A stretch of DNA of 64,000 bases from positions 310,001 through 374,000 of the forward strand of contig NOXC01000002.1 in assembly GCA_003265435.1 (NCBI GenBank). The letters are read 5' to 3'. The notes below the pieces were generated by a model. It saw nothing but the letters and a program-made list of their open reading frames with translations. It ran no database searches and was not told the origin of the DNA. Source of the stretch: Cellvibrionaceae bacterium AOL6. GTDB lineage: Bacteria > Pseudomonadota > Gammaproteobacteria > Pseudomonadales > Cellvibrionaceae. This document shows positions 44,304-54,000 of the stretch, piece after piece. The translations under genes were made by a program, and so were the position numbers. Within the stretch, counting starts at the first letter, position 1, and every line of letters begins with the position of its first letter.

Positions 44304-46247
44304 ATGAAAATATGGCTGACAATGACCGCGCTTTTCGCTTCTGCCTGCGGCACTGGGCCCAAAGTCAACCCGAAACACGATGATTTACTCCTTCCCTACT
44401 TTAAAAACATATCGGAGAAAGTTGGTCTGAAATCGACCGCCACCTGGAAATACGGTGGCCCCGCCATCGCCGACCTCAATCAGGATGGGCGATACGATTT
44501 ATTACTGAGTAACCATCACGAAGTCCCCGCAACCCTATATTGGGGAAGCCAAAGCGCCGTTTACACTGAACACAAAACGCCGATTGCGAGATGGGATGTT
44601 CATGGTATCGCCGCCGGTGATTACGACTTGGATGGCGATGGCGACATACTGGTAGCACTCGGAGGAGGCAATGGCACCACGCCTCAACCCCCTCGCTTAC
44701 TGCAAAACAATAATGGTCAGTTCGACGACGTGACCGAACAGGCAGGGATTGCCGATATGGGCGCGCGTGGCCGCGCGGTGAGATGGCTCGATCTCGATAG
44801 CGACGGCGATCTAGACATACTGCAAATCAATGCTGAAAAGCTGGAAAACGAGATCGATACTCCGAGAAATATCTTGTTTGAAAATACCGGGAAGGGGCGT
44901 TTTCAATACAGAGAAAATGAAACGTTTGAGTCCATTAATGCAGAACGAGTGTTGCTAGCTGAACTGAACGGCGACATGGCACTAGACCTCATCACTTTTT
45001 CTCCTCTAGGTTTGTATATTAATGAAGGAGATTTCCGGTTCAATAACGTGTCGGAGAGACTCCCCTTTTCTAAGAGCACTCCACTCTCATACGTGCAAGC
45101 TGTCGCAGCACCGGATATTGACAACGATGGCGATGCCGACCTGTATATCGCTCGAGGTAAAACCTATTATCAAATAGCAAACAACTCACTACATTTTAAT
45201 GCGGATACACACACTCTCGACATACGTGATCAAGGCAATGCCAACTCGAACGGCATAACGTTTACTACCAACAATGAGCAGGTTACTCTCGCGCACTTCT
45301 GGCATTGGCCGCGAGGTCAAGATGTCACCTTGCCGATATTTGTCGGTAAAGAGGCACAACGATTCGACACTCCTGACGCAGCCCCCTTAACGTTCCATGG
45401 AGAGCAAGCACTGGGCGAAGCGCTTGAGAAAAATGAAAGCGGCTGGTATCTCAGCTACCTAGGAAAGAAGCATTGGCGGCTTGATTGGGTGCTCAAAGAT
45501 AGTCTGGCATGGGACATCCGCGCGAGCTTATCAGGGATTTCAGGTTTCACACCCGATTTTAAGGTCCAAAACCTGGCTATTCCTGATTTACTGCTACGTA
45601 ATGATGGCGATCGTTTTACTGATATTTCGTATGTGCTACCCGAAAAAACCCAAACGAATAACTGGGGCGTGACACATGGCGACTTCAATAACGACGGGTG
45701 GGAGGACCTATTCGTCTACCGATTCGGAAATTTACGCGAGCGCATAGAAGACATCCTACTATTAAACCGTGAAGGGCAACATTTCACTGCTCTGCCAAAT
45801 CACGGTGCGACCGTGACGGGAACCACCGCACACGGCGACATGGGTGCAGCATTTGACTACGATAGGGATGGAGATGTTGACCTACTCAGCGGTGACGACG
45901 ATCAGGGGAAATGGTATCTCTTCGAAAACACATTGGGGACACAGGCACACCACGCCATGCTTGTCGAGGTGGGATATTCCCCCTCGGGCACAGGACCTGA
46001 AGGTGCCAAGGTCTCCCTCTCTCTTGAGAGCGGTTTGACACAAGTGAAATGGGTAGCTTCCGCCGGAGCCACGCATTCTCAAAGTCAGCTCAACATCGTA
46101 CATTTCGGACTCGGCGCAGAAGAGCGCATCAACAAAATTTCTGTGACGTGGAGGGATAATAGTGCTATGAATTTTCATCCACACAATTTCAATAACCCTG
46201 ACGAGCAAGCACACGTCGCATTCTTCATGTACCCTGCTGCGCCATAA
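44304..46247 (+). CDS. FG-GAP/VCBS repeat lipoprotein with UnbV-type C-terminal domain
   Basis: A 647-residue predicted lipoprotein (ALFASAC, Cys15). Repeated calcium-binding beta-propeller motifs such as IADLNQDGRYDLL, AGDYDLDGDGDIL, WLDLDSDGDLDIL, PDIDNDGDADLYI, GDFNNDGWEDLF and DYDRDGDVDLLSGD run through residues 50-550. The last 80 residues (EGAKVSLSLESG to ISVTWRDN) match the ASPIC/UnbV domain. Such proteins are usually exported and bind ligands or carbohydrates; no enzymatic motif is visible. It lies directly behind the GH50 gene but after a strong terminator. Its end overlaps the convergent ROK gene by 23 bp. Confidence 0.85.
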   Translation: MKIWLTMTALFASACGTGPKVNPKHDDLLLPYFKNISEKVGLKSTATWKYGGPAIADLNQDGRYDLLLSNHHEVPATLYWGSQSAVYTEHKTPIARWDVHGIAAGDYDLDGDGDILVALGGGNGTTPQPPRLLQNNNGQFDDVTEQAGIADMGARGRAVRWLDLDSDGDLDILQINAEKLENEIDTPRNILFENTGKGRFQYRENETFESINAERVLLAELNGDMALDLITFSPLGLYINEGDFRFNNVSERLPFSKSTPLSYVQAVAAPDIDNDGDADLYIARGKTYYQIANNSLHFNADTHTLDIRDQGNANSNGITFTTNNEQVTLAHFWHWPRGQDVTLPIFVGKEAQRFDTPDAAPLTFHGEQALGEALEKNESGWYLSYLGKKHWRLDWVLKDSLAWDIRASLSGISGFTPDFKVQNLAIPDLLLRNDGDRFTDISYVLPEKTQTNNWGVTHGDFNNDGWEDLFVYRFGNLRERIEDILLLNREGQHFTALPNHGATVTGTTAHGDMGAAFDYDRDGDVDLLSGDDDQGKWYLFENTLGTQAHHAMLVEVGYSPSGTGPEGAKVSLSLESGLTQVKWVASAGATHSQSQLNIVHFGLGAEERINKISVTWRDNSAMNFHPHNFNNPDEQAHVAFFMYPAAP

Positions 46248-47124
46248 GAAAAGCCCCTACGATGCCAGCGCGCTGGCCGAGTTCGGCCGGCACAATGCAA
46301 GCCTCGATATGCTCGCCATACGCGGGCACATCGAGATAGCCGTTCATCTGCCTGACAAAGGCCTCGCGCAATAATGGGAAGAGCTGCGGCTGTTGAGCAA
46401 CACCGCCACCAAGCACAATACGCTCGGGTGAAACCACCGTGCACAGCGTTACCAACGCTTGGGCGACATAGTCGGCCTGCATTTGCCATGCGGGATGCGT
46501 CGCCGGGAGGGATTCGGCGGCAACGCCCCAGCGAGCCGCCAGAGCCGGGCCGCTGCACAGCCCTTCAAAACAGCGGTTCGCATGATAGGGGCAGATGCCG
46601 GCAAAGGTATCTTCAGGATGCTTGGCCAGCATCATATGTCCGACCTCTGGGTGCATGGCCCCGCGGAGGATTCGACCATTAACAAGTATCCCAGCGCCAA
46701 TTCCGGTGCCGATTGTCAGATACAGCGCATGCCGGCAGTGCTGTGCCGCACCGAGTCGACTTTCTGCAATCAAGGCGGCGGCCACATCGGTGTCGATGTT
46801 GATAGGACCGTCGAACACCGAACGTAAAGCCCCGTACACATCCGTGTTGCGCCAACCCGGCTTGGGAGTCGAGGTAATCGAGCCAAAGTTCCTGGCATCA
46901 GGATCCAGCGACAACGGGCCGAAACTGCCAACACCAATTGCATGGAGATCGGAGCAGTGTGGAGTGAAAAAGGCGGTGATGTCGGCCAGGTTCTCCATCG
47001 GGGAACGCGTAGTAAAGCGTGTCACATCGAGCGTTTCGGGGCGCTCCCCCACGGCACAGAGTATTTTGGTCCCACCCAATTCAACCGCACCGTAGAGCCC
47101 CAGTTTAGAAACACCACCTGACAT
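46225..47124 (-). CDS. ROK-family sugar kinase, fructokinase-like
   Basis: A 299-residue ROK kinase. The ATP-binding start GAVELGGTKILCAVG, the GIGAGILVNGRI loop and HPEVGHMML are typical. The zinc site reads GICPYHANRCFEG, the CxxH variant found in Mak-type fructokinases rather than the CxCGxxGC of glucokinases. The substrate is therefore probably fructose or a similar hexose. GAGGGTGAT lies just before the ATG. It appears unrelated to the agar route, although it sits beside it. Confidence 0.9.
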   Translation of the reverse strand: MSGGVSKLGLYGAVELGGTKILCAVGERPETLDVTRFTTRSPMENLADITAFFTPHCSDLHAIGVGSFGPLSLDPDARNFGSITSTPKPGWRNTDVYGALRSVFDGPINIDTDVAAALIAESRLGAAQHCRHALYLTIGTGIGAGILVNGRILRGAMHPEVGHMMLAKHPEDTFAGICPYHANRCFEGLCSGPALAARWGVAAESLPATHPAWQMQADYVAQALVTLCTVVSPERIVLGGGVAQQPQLFPLLREAFVRQMNGYLDVPAYGEHIEACIVPAELGQRAGIVGAFLMAQQGT

Positions 47125-47256
47125 ATCACCCTCTTCGATCCGTCATTATTTTTTTGCCAAAATACCGCATACTAGCAACGGAAGGTAGCCGCGCCCCACA
47201 ATCCACATTCGTACCGGTTGGCGGCTGACAGATCTCGAACCCACAAGGATGCACCT

Positions 47257-47493
47257 ATGCGAGTACGAATTGGCGTTTCTCTTCTGCTGACAACAGGTTT
47301 ATTAGCGGCATGCCAAGGGCCCGAGCCGACAAAAATCGCCAATCCAGCGGCGGTCTATTGTGAAGAACAGGGCGGACAGTTCGTTTTACAGAATGGGCGC
47401 TGCGTGCTCTCGGATGGGAAAGAGGTCGATGCGTGGACGTGGTATCGCGAAGAACGCTGCCGCCAGGAACCCGAGCTCTGCGCAGTAAAGTAG
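47257..47493 (+). CDS. Small DUF333-type lipoprotein
   Basis: 78 residues, with a lipoprotein signal (TGLLAAC) and the DUF333 pattern NPAAVYCEEQGGQF, GRCVLSDGKEVDAW. AAGGA lies seven bases before the ATG at 47257; an in-frame upstream start at 47218 would add 13 residues without a ribosome-binding site. Members are widespread small exported lipoproteins of unknown role. It stands alone. Confidence 0.85.
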   Translation: MRVRIGVSLLLTTGLLAACQGPEPTKIANPAAVYCEEQGGQFVLQNGRCVLSDGKEVDAWTWYREERCRQEPELCAVK

Positions 47494-47537
47494 CTCTGAC
47501 CAGCCTCAGTATGCTGGCCCGAGCAATAGGTGAGGAA

Positions 47538-48011
47538 TTAGTCGATTTCTGCAATCTGCGCCATTGCTGCTTGCAGTGCATCGCGATCCATGGCTTCGAA
47601 ATCTAACGCTAACGCGGCATGGGTGCGGCGCTCGATCGTGTCCATGACCGCAAAAAACGCGGCGCGTAACTCAGACTCGTCCCCTTCCAGCTTGGAGGGA
47701 TCCGTCAAACCCCAATGCACCTTAACGGTGTCACCGAACCAGACGGGACAACTCTCACTCGCCGCACTATCGCAGACCGTGATCACGACATCGGGCTGTT
47801 CGGATTCAAAATCGTCCCAACTCTGACTGCGCAGGCCCTCTGTCGAAATCTCGCGTTCGGCCAAAAACTTTAAGGATAACGGGTGCACCTCCCCCACGGG
47901 CTGACTGCCCGCGCTGAACGCCTGAATTCGGTCGCCGGCGAGATGACGTGTTATGGCTTCGCTGAGGATACTTCGGCAGCGATTATGAGTGCAGATAAAC
48001 AGAAATTTCAT
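47538..48011 (-). CDS. Thioredoxin-type arsenate reductase/LMW tyrosine phosphatase family
   Basis: A 157-residue protein with the phosphatase loop CTHNRCRS at 7-14 (Cys7 and Arg13) and further cysteines at 80 (VCDSAA) and 88. This three-cysteine layout fits arsenate reductases of the Staphylococcus ArsC type, which are recycled by thioredoxin. GGGGGAAG lies right before the ATG. No other ars gene (efflux, ArsR) is adjacent, so a role in arsenate detoxification is inferred from the family only. Confidence 0.87.
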   Translation of the reverse strand: MKFLFICTHNRCRSILSEAITRHLAGDRIQAFSAGSQPVGEVHPLSLKFLAEREISTEGLRSQSWDDFESEQPDVVITVCDSAASESCPVWFGDTVKVHWGLTDPSKLEGDESELRAAFFAVMDTIERRTHAALALDFEAMDRDALQAAMAQIAEID

Positions 48012-48095
48012 ACTTCCCCCTAGGTCGAGAACAGATCCGAGGGGCGAGTATATATGATTTTCCGTATATGTTCGCTACAAAGCGATGACAGTCTG

Positions 48096-48383
48096 TTATT
48101 CCTGATCAGACGATTCGCGTCGCTTTTGCGCAACCGAGAGCGCACGGCCCCAGCATAGCGAGGCGCTGGCAATGCAGGCAATCATCACGGTGCGAATCGA
48201 TACAGAGAGTTCACCGACCTCACACTGGAAGATGCCGCCCTCTCGCGCCAGGTTTCCCGCGCCGCAGCCGTAATAGGGACCTGCAATGGAGGCCATCAAA
48301 TAGATCATTAAGCCCCCAAGCAGGAGCTGAAGTGGGCTGCGCCAAGGAGGAAGACGCAGTTGAAACATGACCAAACGTAACAT
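48096..48383 (-). CDS. Small membrane protein, unknown function
   Basis: A possible 95-residue protein with two or three membrane segments (LQLLLGGLMIYLMASIAG and VMIACIASASLCW), a central loop with two cysteines (YYGCGAG and IFQCEVG) and a charged C-terminus. No family was recognised, and the ribosome-binding site is weak. Start codons at 48383 and 48368 are both possible. The hydrophobic pattern and codon layout support a real gene, with moderate doubt. Confidence 0.5.
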   Translation of the reverse strand: MLRLVMFQLRLPPWRSPLQLLLGGLMIYLMASIAGPYYGCGAGNLAREGGIFQCEVGELSVSIRTVMIACIASASLCWGRALSVAQKRRESSDQE

Positions 48384-48540
48384 GGAATTCTCAAAGGTTT
48401 TCGGCCAAAACGCTGTCCCAAACCGGCCTAGTTGACACGCACATCTCCCATCATGGCGCCTTTATAGTTTTATAGACCAGATCGCCTGAAGCACAAGCCC
48501 GCAGGGCCAGAGCTGCAAACAGCATCACAGTATTCAATAA

Positions 48541-48592
48541 ATCCATTGGGGTCAGGCCCCGGCGCATACGTCGGGGTCTGACCCCAATGGAT
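48541..48592. repeat. 52-bp REP-like palindrome
   Basis: The outer arms ATCCATTGGGGTCAG and CTGACCCCAATGGAT are perfect complements. The inner part, GCCCCGGCG against CGTCGGGGT, pairs with G-T wobbles. GGGGTCAGRCCCC cores of this kind are known from dispersed REP/MITE-like elements in bacteria. It sits directly downstream of the DUF2798 gene. No second copy was noticed in this window. Confidence 0.75.
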
Positions 48593-48595
48593 ACG

Positions 48596-48817
48596 TTAGC
48601 GTATGACGCGGGCGGTGAGGTGGTGGACGACGGGGGAGACGAGGATGATAGTGGGGAATGCAACGGCGAAGGCGAAAGCCCAGGCGCGCAACCAAATACT
48701 GATCAGGTTCGGAACAAGGCCGACATTAAAAAGGGTGATCACGAAGGACATGATGCAGGACATCAGCAGTGACATAAAAAACGAGAACACAAAACGCTGA
48801 TACTTCGCATCAATCAC
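48596..48817 (-). CDS. DUF2798-type small membrane protein
   Basis: 73 residues with two membrane segments (FVFSFFMSLLMSCIMSFVIT and WAFAFAVAFPTIILV), the typical layout of DUF2798 proteins. The start is GTG, with GAGGAG six bases upstream, overlapping the TetR stop (GTGA). It is therefore translationally coupled to the TetR regulator. Function unknown. The REP-like palindrome begins just after its stop. Confidence 0.8.
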   Translation of the reverse strand: MIDAKYQRFVFSFFMSLLMSCIMSFVITLFNVGLVPNLISIWLRAWAFAFAVAFPTIILVSPVVHHLTARVIR

Positions 48818-49461
48818 GAGGGGCTCCTCTCTTCGCTCTCGGAGGCGGTATTTAAGACATCGGAATACCAGAATTCGCGCTTCAGGCCGATGAGTCGATA
48901 AAGGGCTTCAGGCAGATCCTCGCGCACCTGGTTCGGGGACTCATGCACTTTCGCGTAGATCGTGGCGCCCTGTACATACTGGTGAAGGAAGCGCGCGGCA
49001 TTGGTATGGTCTACGCCCTCTTCCAGGTACCCTTCAGCATCGAGTGCTCGAATCAACGCGATGTGGTAACGCACTGCCGCTTCGGACACGGATTTGAGCG
49101 CTTCCTTCACCTTGTTTTCACTGCACAGCGAACCCGCACTCAAAAAAGCGCTGCCCGGACAGTTCTGATCGTCTTCACCAAACTTTTTGCGCAGTAGAAA
49201 CCCGATGAAACCCTCAAGCTGCTCCAGCGCGGGCTTCATTGGCGACACGATGGTGTCCAACTCCTGACGAATGCTGTCGACGTAGTACGCGTGTGCTTTA
49301 CAGAACAAATCGCCTTTGCTTTCGAAGTGGTGGTAGAAGCTCCCCTTCGTCACGCCGGCCTGCTTACAGATATCGTTCACGCCGACACTGTTGTAGTTGC
49401 TCTGCCAAATCAAATCCAGCGCGACCTCCACCAGGCGCTGCCGCGTTTGCACTGCTGTCAT
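48814..49461 (-). CDS. TetR-family repressor of the adjacent RND efflux genes
   Basis: 215 residues. The N-terminal helix-turn-helix (about 5-50: RLVEVALDLIWQ, VGVNDICKQAGVTKGSFYHHF) is followed by a helical ligand domain. It is divergent from an RND efflux operon, and two identical CATACCGACCGGTTT copies lie in the gap, one 39 bp before its own start. This fits a self-regulating efflux repressor. The DUF2798 gene overlaps its stop. Confidence 0.92.
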   Translation of the reverse strand: MTAVQTRQRLVEVALDLIWQSNYNSVGVNDICKQAGVTKGSFYHHFESKGDLFCKAHAYYVDSIRQELDTIVSPMKPALEQLEGFIGFLLRKKFGEDDQNCPGSAFLSAGSLCSENKVKEALKSVSEAAVRYHIALIRALDAEGYLEEGVDHTNAARFLHQYVQGATIYAKVHESPNQVREDLPEALYRLIGLKREFWYSDVLNTASESEERSPS

Positions 49462-49499
49462 AGTTCAGGAATCTCCAACACAAAGGTCGCTCAAGCACA

Positions 49500-49514
49500 C
49501 ATACCGACCGGTTT
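49500..49514. promoter_or_regulatory. TetR-type operator copy 1, CATACCGACCGGTTT
   Basis: Contains the ACCGACCGGT core common in operators of TetR-family efflux repressors. It is identical to the copy at 49711 and lies 39 bp before the TetR start. Confidence 0.7.
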
Positions 49515-49702
49515 ATTTACTCTAACGTCACCAAAGACCGCCATCTGGATTAAACGGTACTCCGCAACCACACCGGTTACAAGCGCGTGAAGCCCGCCTA
49601 TTACTATCAAATACGCCCAAAATTGCTTTTACAACAAGGGTTGGGGCCGTGATCGACCACTCATACTGCCATTTTGTACACAAAATCTTAACGCATGCAA
49701 TA

Positions 49703-49732
49703 TTGACGAGCATACCGACCGGTTTGTATTAT
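49703..49732 (+). promoter_or_regulatory. Sigma-70-type promoter of the RND operon
   Basis: TTGACG (49703-49708), an 18-base spacer, and TATTAT (49727-49732). The TetR operator copy 2 lies wholly in the spacer, so repressor binding would block RNA polymerase. Confidence 0.75.
49711..49725. promoter_or_regulatory. TetR-type operator copy 2, CATACCGACCGGTTT
   Basis: Identical over 15 bases to copy 1 and placed between the -35 and -10 elements of the efflux promoter. Confidence 0.72.
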
Positions 49733-49847
49733 AGAAAAACAGATTGGGCGTTGCCAGCCCAGGAAGGTTTCATGTTCCGGCGCCACGCGCTTGACCAGGG
49801 CCTCCTACGGATCTGCCAACGCCAACCACGAACAGCAGGAACTGATC

Positions 49848-51011
49848 ATGGCCATGACTTTTACACCGACTCCCCTCCGCTTCGCCATATCGTTGCTGAT
49901 CGCAACGTGCTTTGGTCTGGGCATTTTCTTCATGTCCCAGTCCAGTACCGCCCGCAATCAGACCGCCGCCGCGCCACCGCCGCCTTCCGTTGAAGTCGCC
50001 ACGGTAGAACCTCAAGAGATTCGCACCTGGATGGACTTCAGCGGCCGCCTTGCGCCAATTGCCTCGGTTGAAATCAAACCGCAGGTGGGTGGGCGCATCG
50101 ACAAAGTCTTCTTTACCGACGGCGCCGTTGTCGAAGCGGGGCAAGCGCTATTTTTGATTGACCCCCGCCCCCACGAAGCCGCGTTAAACCGCGCTCGCGC
50201 GCAGTTGAAAGCCGCACAAGCCAGTGCGGAACAAACACAAAGTGAATTCACACGCTCTGAGAGCCTGCTGTCGTCCAAGCTGATTTCGCAAAGCCTCTAT
50301 GACGAACGTAAAGCGGCGTCATTGCGTGCCGAAGCGGCGGTGACCGAAGCGCTGGCTGCGGTGCAACAAGCGGAACTGAATGTGGAATACGCTCGGATTA
50401 CCGCTCCTGTGGCGGGTCGTTTGAGTCGCGCAGAAATTACGGAAGGCAACGTGGTTGAAGCCGGTGTAAACGCGCCTGTGCTGACCCGCATCGTCACCAA
50501 TGAACAATTCTATGTTGAGTTCAATGTGGACGAGCAGACCTACCTTCAGTTCATTCGCGCCACCGAAGTCCCTCAGGACATGCCCGTCCGCGTTGCCCTC
50601 GGCAATGAAGATGCCGTTGAGTATGACGGCAAAATCTACGCGTTTGACAACCGGCTGGACTCGCGCACCGGCACCATCCGCGCCCGCGCCATTATCGACA
50701 ATGACGATGGGGTGCTGACCGCAGGTATGTACGCCCGCGTCAGCCTCGGCTCACCGCAAAAGCAAGCGTCTTTGCTGGTGCCTGAGCGCGCCATCGGCAC
50801 CAACCAGGATAAAAAATACGTACTGGTGGTCGATGAGAACAATGTCGCCAATTACCGCCCGGTGACGCTCGGTGGAAAGTGGCAAGCCCAGCGCATCGTC
50901 GTATCCGGGTTGCAAAGTGGAGAGAAAGTGATCGTCAACGGTCTGTCTCACGTTCGCCCTGGTGCGACGGTATCGCCCAGTGAAGCCAAGACCCTCGCGG
51001 CCGCACACTGA
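49848..51011 (+). CDS. RND efflux membrane-fusion (periplasmic adaptor) protein
   Basis: 387 residues from the ATG at 49848 (CAGGA seven bases upstream). It has an N-terminal membrane anchor (FAISLLIATCFGLGIFF), then a barrel-sandwich domain (GRLAPIASVEIKPQVGGRIDKV), an alpha hairpin (about 95-165: AALNRARAQLKAAQASAEQTQ), and a membrane-proximal domain with DNRLDSRTGTIRARA. It links the RND pump at 51066 to an outer-membrane channel that is not encoded here. It is controlled by the divergent TetR gene. Confidence 0.94.
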   Translation: MAMTFTPTPLRFAISLLIATCFGLGIFFMSQSSTARNQTAAAPPPPSVEVATVEPQEIRTWMDFSGRLAPIASVEIKPQVGGRIDKVFFTDGAVVEAGQALFLIDPRPHEAALNRARAQLKAAQASAEQTQSEFTRSESLLSSKLISQSLYDERKAASLRAEAAVTEALAAVQQAELNVEYARITAPVAGRLSRAEITEGNVVEAGVNAPVLTRIVTNEQFYVEFNVDEQTYLQFIRATEVPQDMPVRVALGNEDAVEYDGKIYAFDNRLDSRTGTIRARAIIDNDDGVLTAGMYARVSLGSPQKQASLLVPERAIGTNQDKKYVLVVDENNVANYRPVTLGGKWQAQRIVVSGLQSGEKVIVNGLSHVRPGATVSPSEAKTLAAAH

Positions 51012-51065
51012 TGTGCCCTCAGCATTAAGCCACGCTCGCCCATGCCAAGCAGGTAAAAACGGATT

Positions 51066-54000
51066 ATGAATATCTCCAAGTTTTTCGTAGATCGCCCCAT
51101 TTTCGCTGGGGTGATCTCTCTACTCATCTTTATTTCCGGGCTGCTTGCGATGTTCAAGCTGCCCATTACCGAATATCCGGACGTCTCCCCCCCGTCCGTG
51201 GTGGTGCGTGCGGCCTACCCCGGCGCCAACCCGCGCGTGATTGCCGAAACCGTCGCGACGCCGCTCGAAGAACAACTGAGCGGTATCGAAAACATGCTGT
51301 ATATGTACTCCCAGGCCACCGCTGACGGACAACTGCAGCTGACCGTGACCTTTGCCATCGGCACGGATCCCGATCTCGCGCAACAGCTCGTGCAGAATCG
51401 GGTCAGCCAGGCCCAGCCGCGCCTGCCCGAAGTCACGCGGCAGCTCGGTGTCACGGTGGTAAAAAGCTCACCCGACCTGACCATGGTAGTGCACCTCACC
51501 TCGCCCAACGAAGACTACGATGCGCTGTACCTCAGTAACTACGCATTAATGAATGTCAAAGACGAAATCGCCAAAATCAAAGGCATTGGCCAAGTGAATG
51601 TGTTCGGTCTCGGCGACTACGCCATGCGCGTATGGCTCGACCCGGAAAAAATCGCCGAACGCGGCTTGAACGCCCGTGAAATTGTCAGCGCTATTCAGGA
51701 GCAGAATATCCAAGTGGCCGCGGGCGTCATCGGCGGCGCACCGATCACCGATGCGGTTGAGGTGCAGCTACCCGTCAACGCCAAAGGCCGACTGGAATCG
51801 CCGGAAGAATTTGCCAACATTATTATTCGCTCCGACGACGACGGGCGCATTACTCGCTTGAAAGATGTGGCGCGGGTCGAATTGTCCTCAGCGGACTACA
51901 GCCTGAATTCGATGCTGAATAACACCTCTGCGGTCGCCATTGGTCTTTTTCAGGCCCCCGGCGCGAACGCCATCGATATTTCCAATGATACGCGGGCTCT
52001 GATGGCCGAGCTTAAAGAGCGTTTCCCTGAGGGCATCGACTACGACATCGTTTATGACCCAACGGTGTTTGTTAAAGGCTCAATTAAAGCGGTTGTCAAA
52101 ACACTGTTGGAAGCGCTCGCGCTCGTCGTAATTGTGGTCGTTGTGTTTCTGCAAACCTGGCGCGCATCCATTATTCCTCTACTTGCCGTGCCCGTGTCGA
52201 TCATTGGTACGTTTGGTGTGATGTACGCGTTTGGCTTTTCGATCAACACGCTGTCGCTGTTCGGTCTCGTGCTGTCAATTGGTATCGTCGTGGACGATGC
52301 GATCGTCGTCGTCGAGAACGTCGAGCGTAATATTGAAGAAGGCTTGAGCCCGCTGGCGGCCACCTATAAAGCCATGCAGGAAGTCAGCGGCCCGATCATT
52401 GCCATCTCGCTCACGCTGGTCGCGGTGTTTGTGCCCATTGCGTTTGTCAGCGGTTTGACCGGGCAGTTCTACAAGCAGTTCGCTTTAACCATTGCGATTT
52501 CTACGGTGATTTCGGCAGTGAACTCGCTGACTTTAAGCCCCGCGTTATCCGCCCTGTTGTTGCGTGATCACAAAGCACCGAAAGACGGTTTGACCCGCGT
52601 GATGGATAAACTCTTCGGGCGCTTTTTCCGCGGCTTCAATCGCACCTTCCAGCGGGGTTCCGGTCGCTATGCGACCAGTGTCGGCAAACTGCTCGGCCGC
52701 AAAGGCCTGACGATTGCGGTCTATGCGGTGCTGCTCGGCGTGACCGGCTGGGGCTTGCTGTCACTGCCCACCGGCTTTGTGCCCGCACAGGACAAACAAT
52801 ATCTGATCGGCTTCGCCCAGCTTCCCGATGGCGCCACGCTGTCGCGCACCGAATCCGTGATCAAGGAGATGGGCGCAATCGCGCTGGATGAACCCGGTGT
52901 GGCCGATGTGGTGCAATTTCCCGGGCTGTCGGTAAATGGCTTTACCCGCAGCACCAGTGCCGGCATCGTGTTTATTCCGCTCGATGATTTTAAAGCACGT
53001 GGCAGTTCAGATCTGTCTGCAGCCGCGATTGCACAGCGCCTGCAAATGAAATTCGCCGGTATCGAAGAAGCCTTTATCGCCATTTTTCCACCGCCACCAG
53101 TGCGCGGCCTCGGTACCACGGGCGGCTTTAAATTAATGATCGAAGACCGTGCCGACCTCGGCTACGAAGCCATGGCCGATGTCGTGCAGCAAGTGCAAAT
53201 GCAGGCCTGGCAGCGACCCGAACTGACCAGCGTGTATTCGAACTACAAAATTAATGTGCCTCAGCTCTTTGCCGATCTCGATCGCACCAAAGCCAAGCAA
53301 CTCGGGCTGAACATTAATGAAGTTTTCGATACGTTGCAGATCTACCTAGGTTCGCTTTACGTCAATGACTTCAACCAGTTCGGTCGCACCTATCAGGTCA
53401 TCGCTCAGGCCGACGCGCCCTACCGCGCGAGTCCAGACGACGCGCTGAATTTGAAAGTACGCAACCGCAACGGCGAAATGGTGCCGCTCGGTGCCGTGCT
53501 GAGTATGGATGAAAGTTACGGCCCGGAAAGTGCCGCACATTACAACGGCTACCTCGCGGCAGACCTTAATGGTAATGCGGCTCCCGGCTATTCCAGCGGC
53601 GCGGCACAGGATGCGATCAGTGAAATCCTCGACGCGACACTGCCCCCGGGCATGGCCTTCGAGTGGACCGATCTCACCTATCAGCAAGTGTTAAGTGGCA
53701 ACACCGCCGTGTACATCTTCCCGCTGTGTCTGTTGCTGGTGTTCTTAGTGCTCGCGGCACAGTACGAGAGCCTCGCCCTGCCGCTGGCCGTGATCGCGAT
53801 TGTGCCGCTGTCCGTGCTTGCGGCCGTTACCGGCGTAGCGCTTACCGGTGGCGATAAAAATATCTTTACCCAGATCAGCCTCTTTGTGTTGGCCGGGCTC
53901 GCGAGCAAGAACGCCATTCTGATTGTGGAGTTTGCCCGCGACCTCGAAAAACAAGGCATGCCGACCTATCAGGCTGCGATCAACGCTTCGCGGCTGCGCT

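Larger units (their letters stand above)
49462..49847. other. Divergent control region of the TetR and RND genes
   Basis: 386 bp without a gene. It holds two identical 15-bp operator copies and a clear promoter for the RND pair. Nothing else was recognised between them. Confidence 0.7.
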
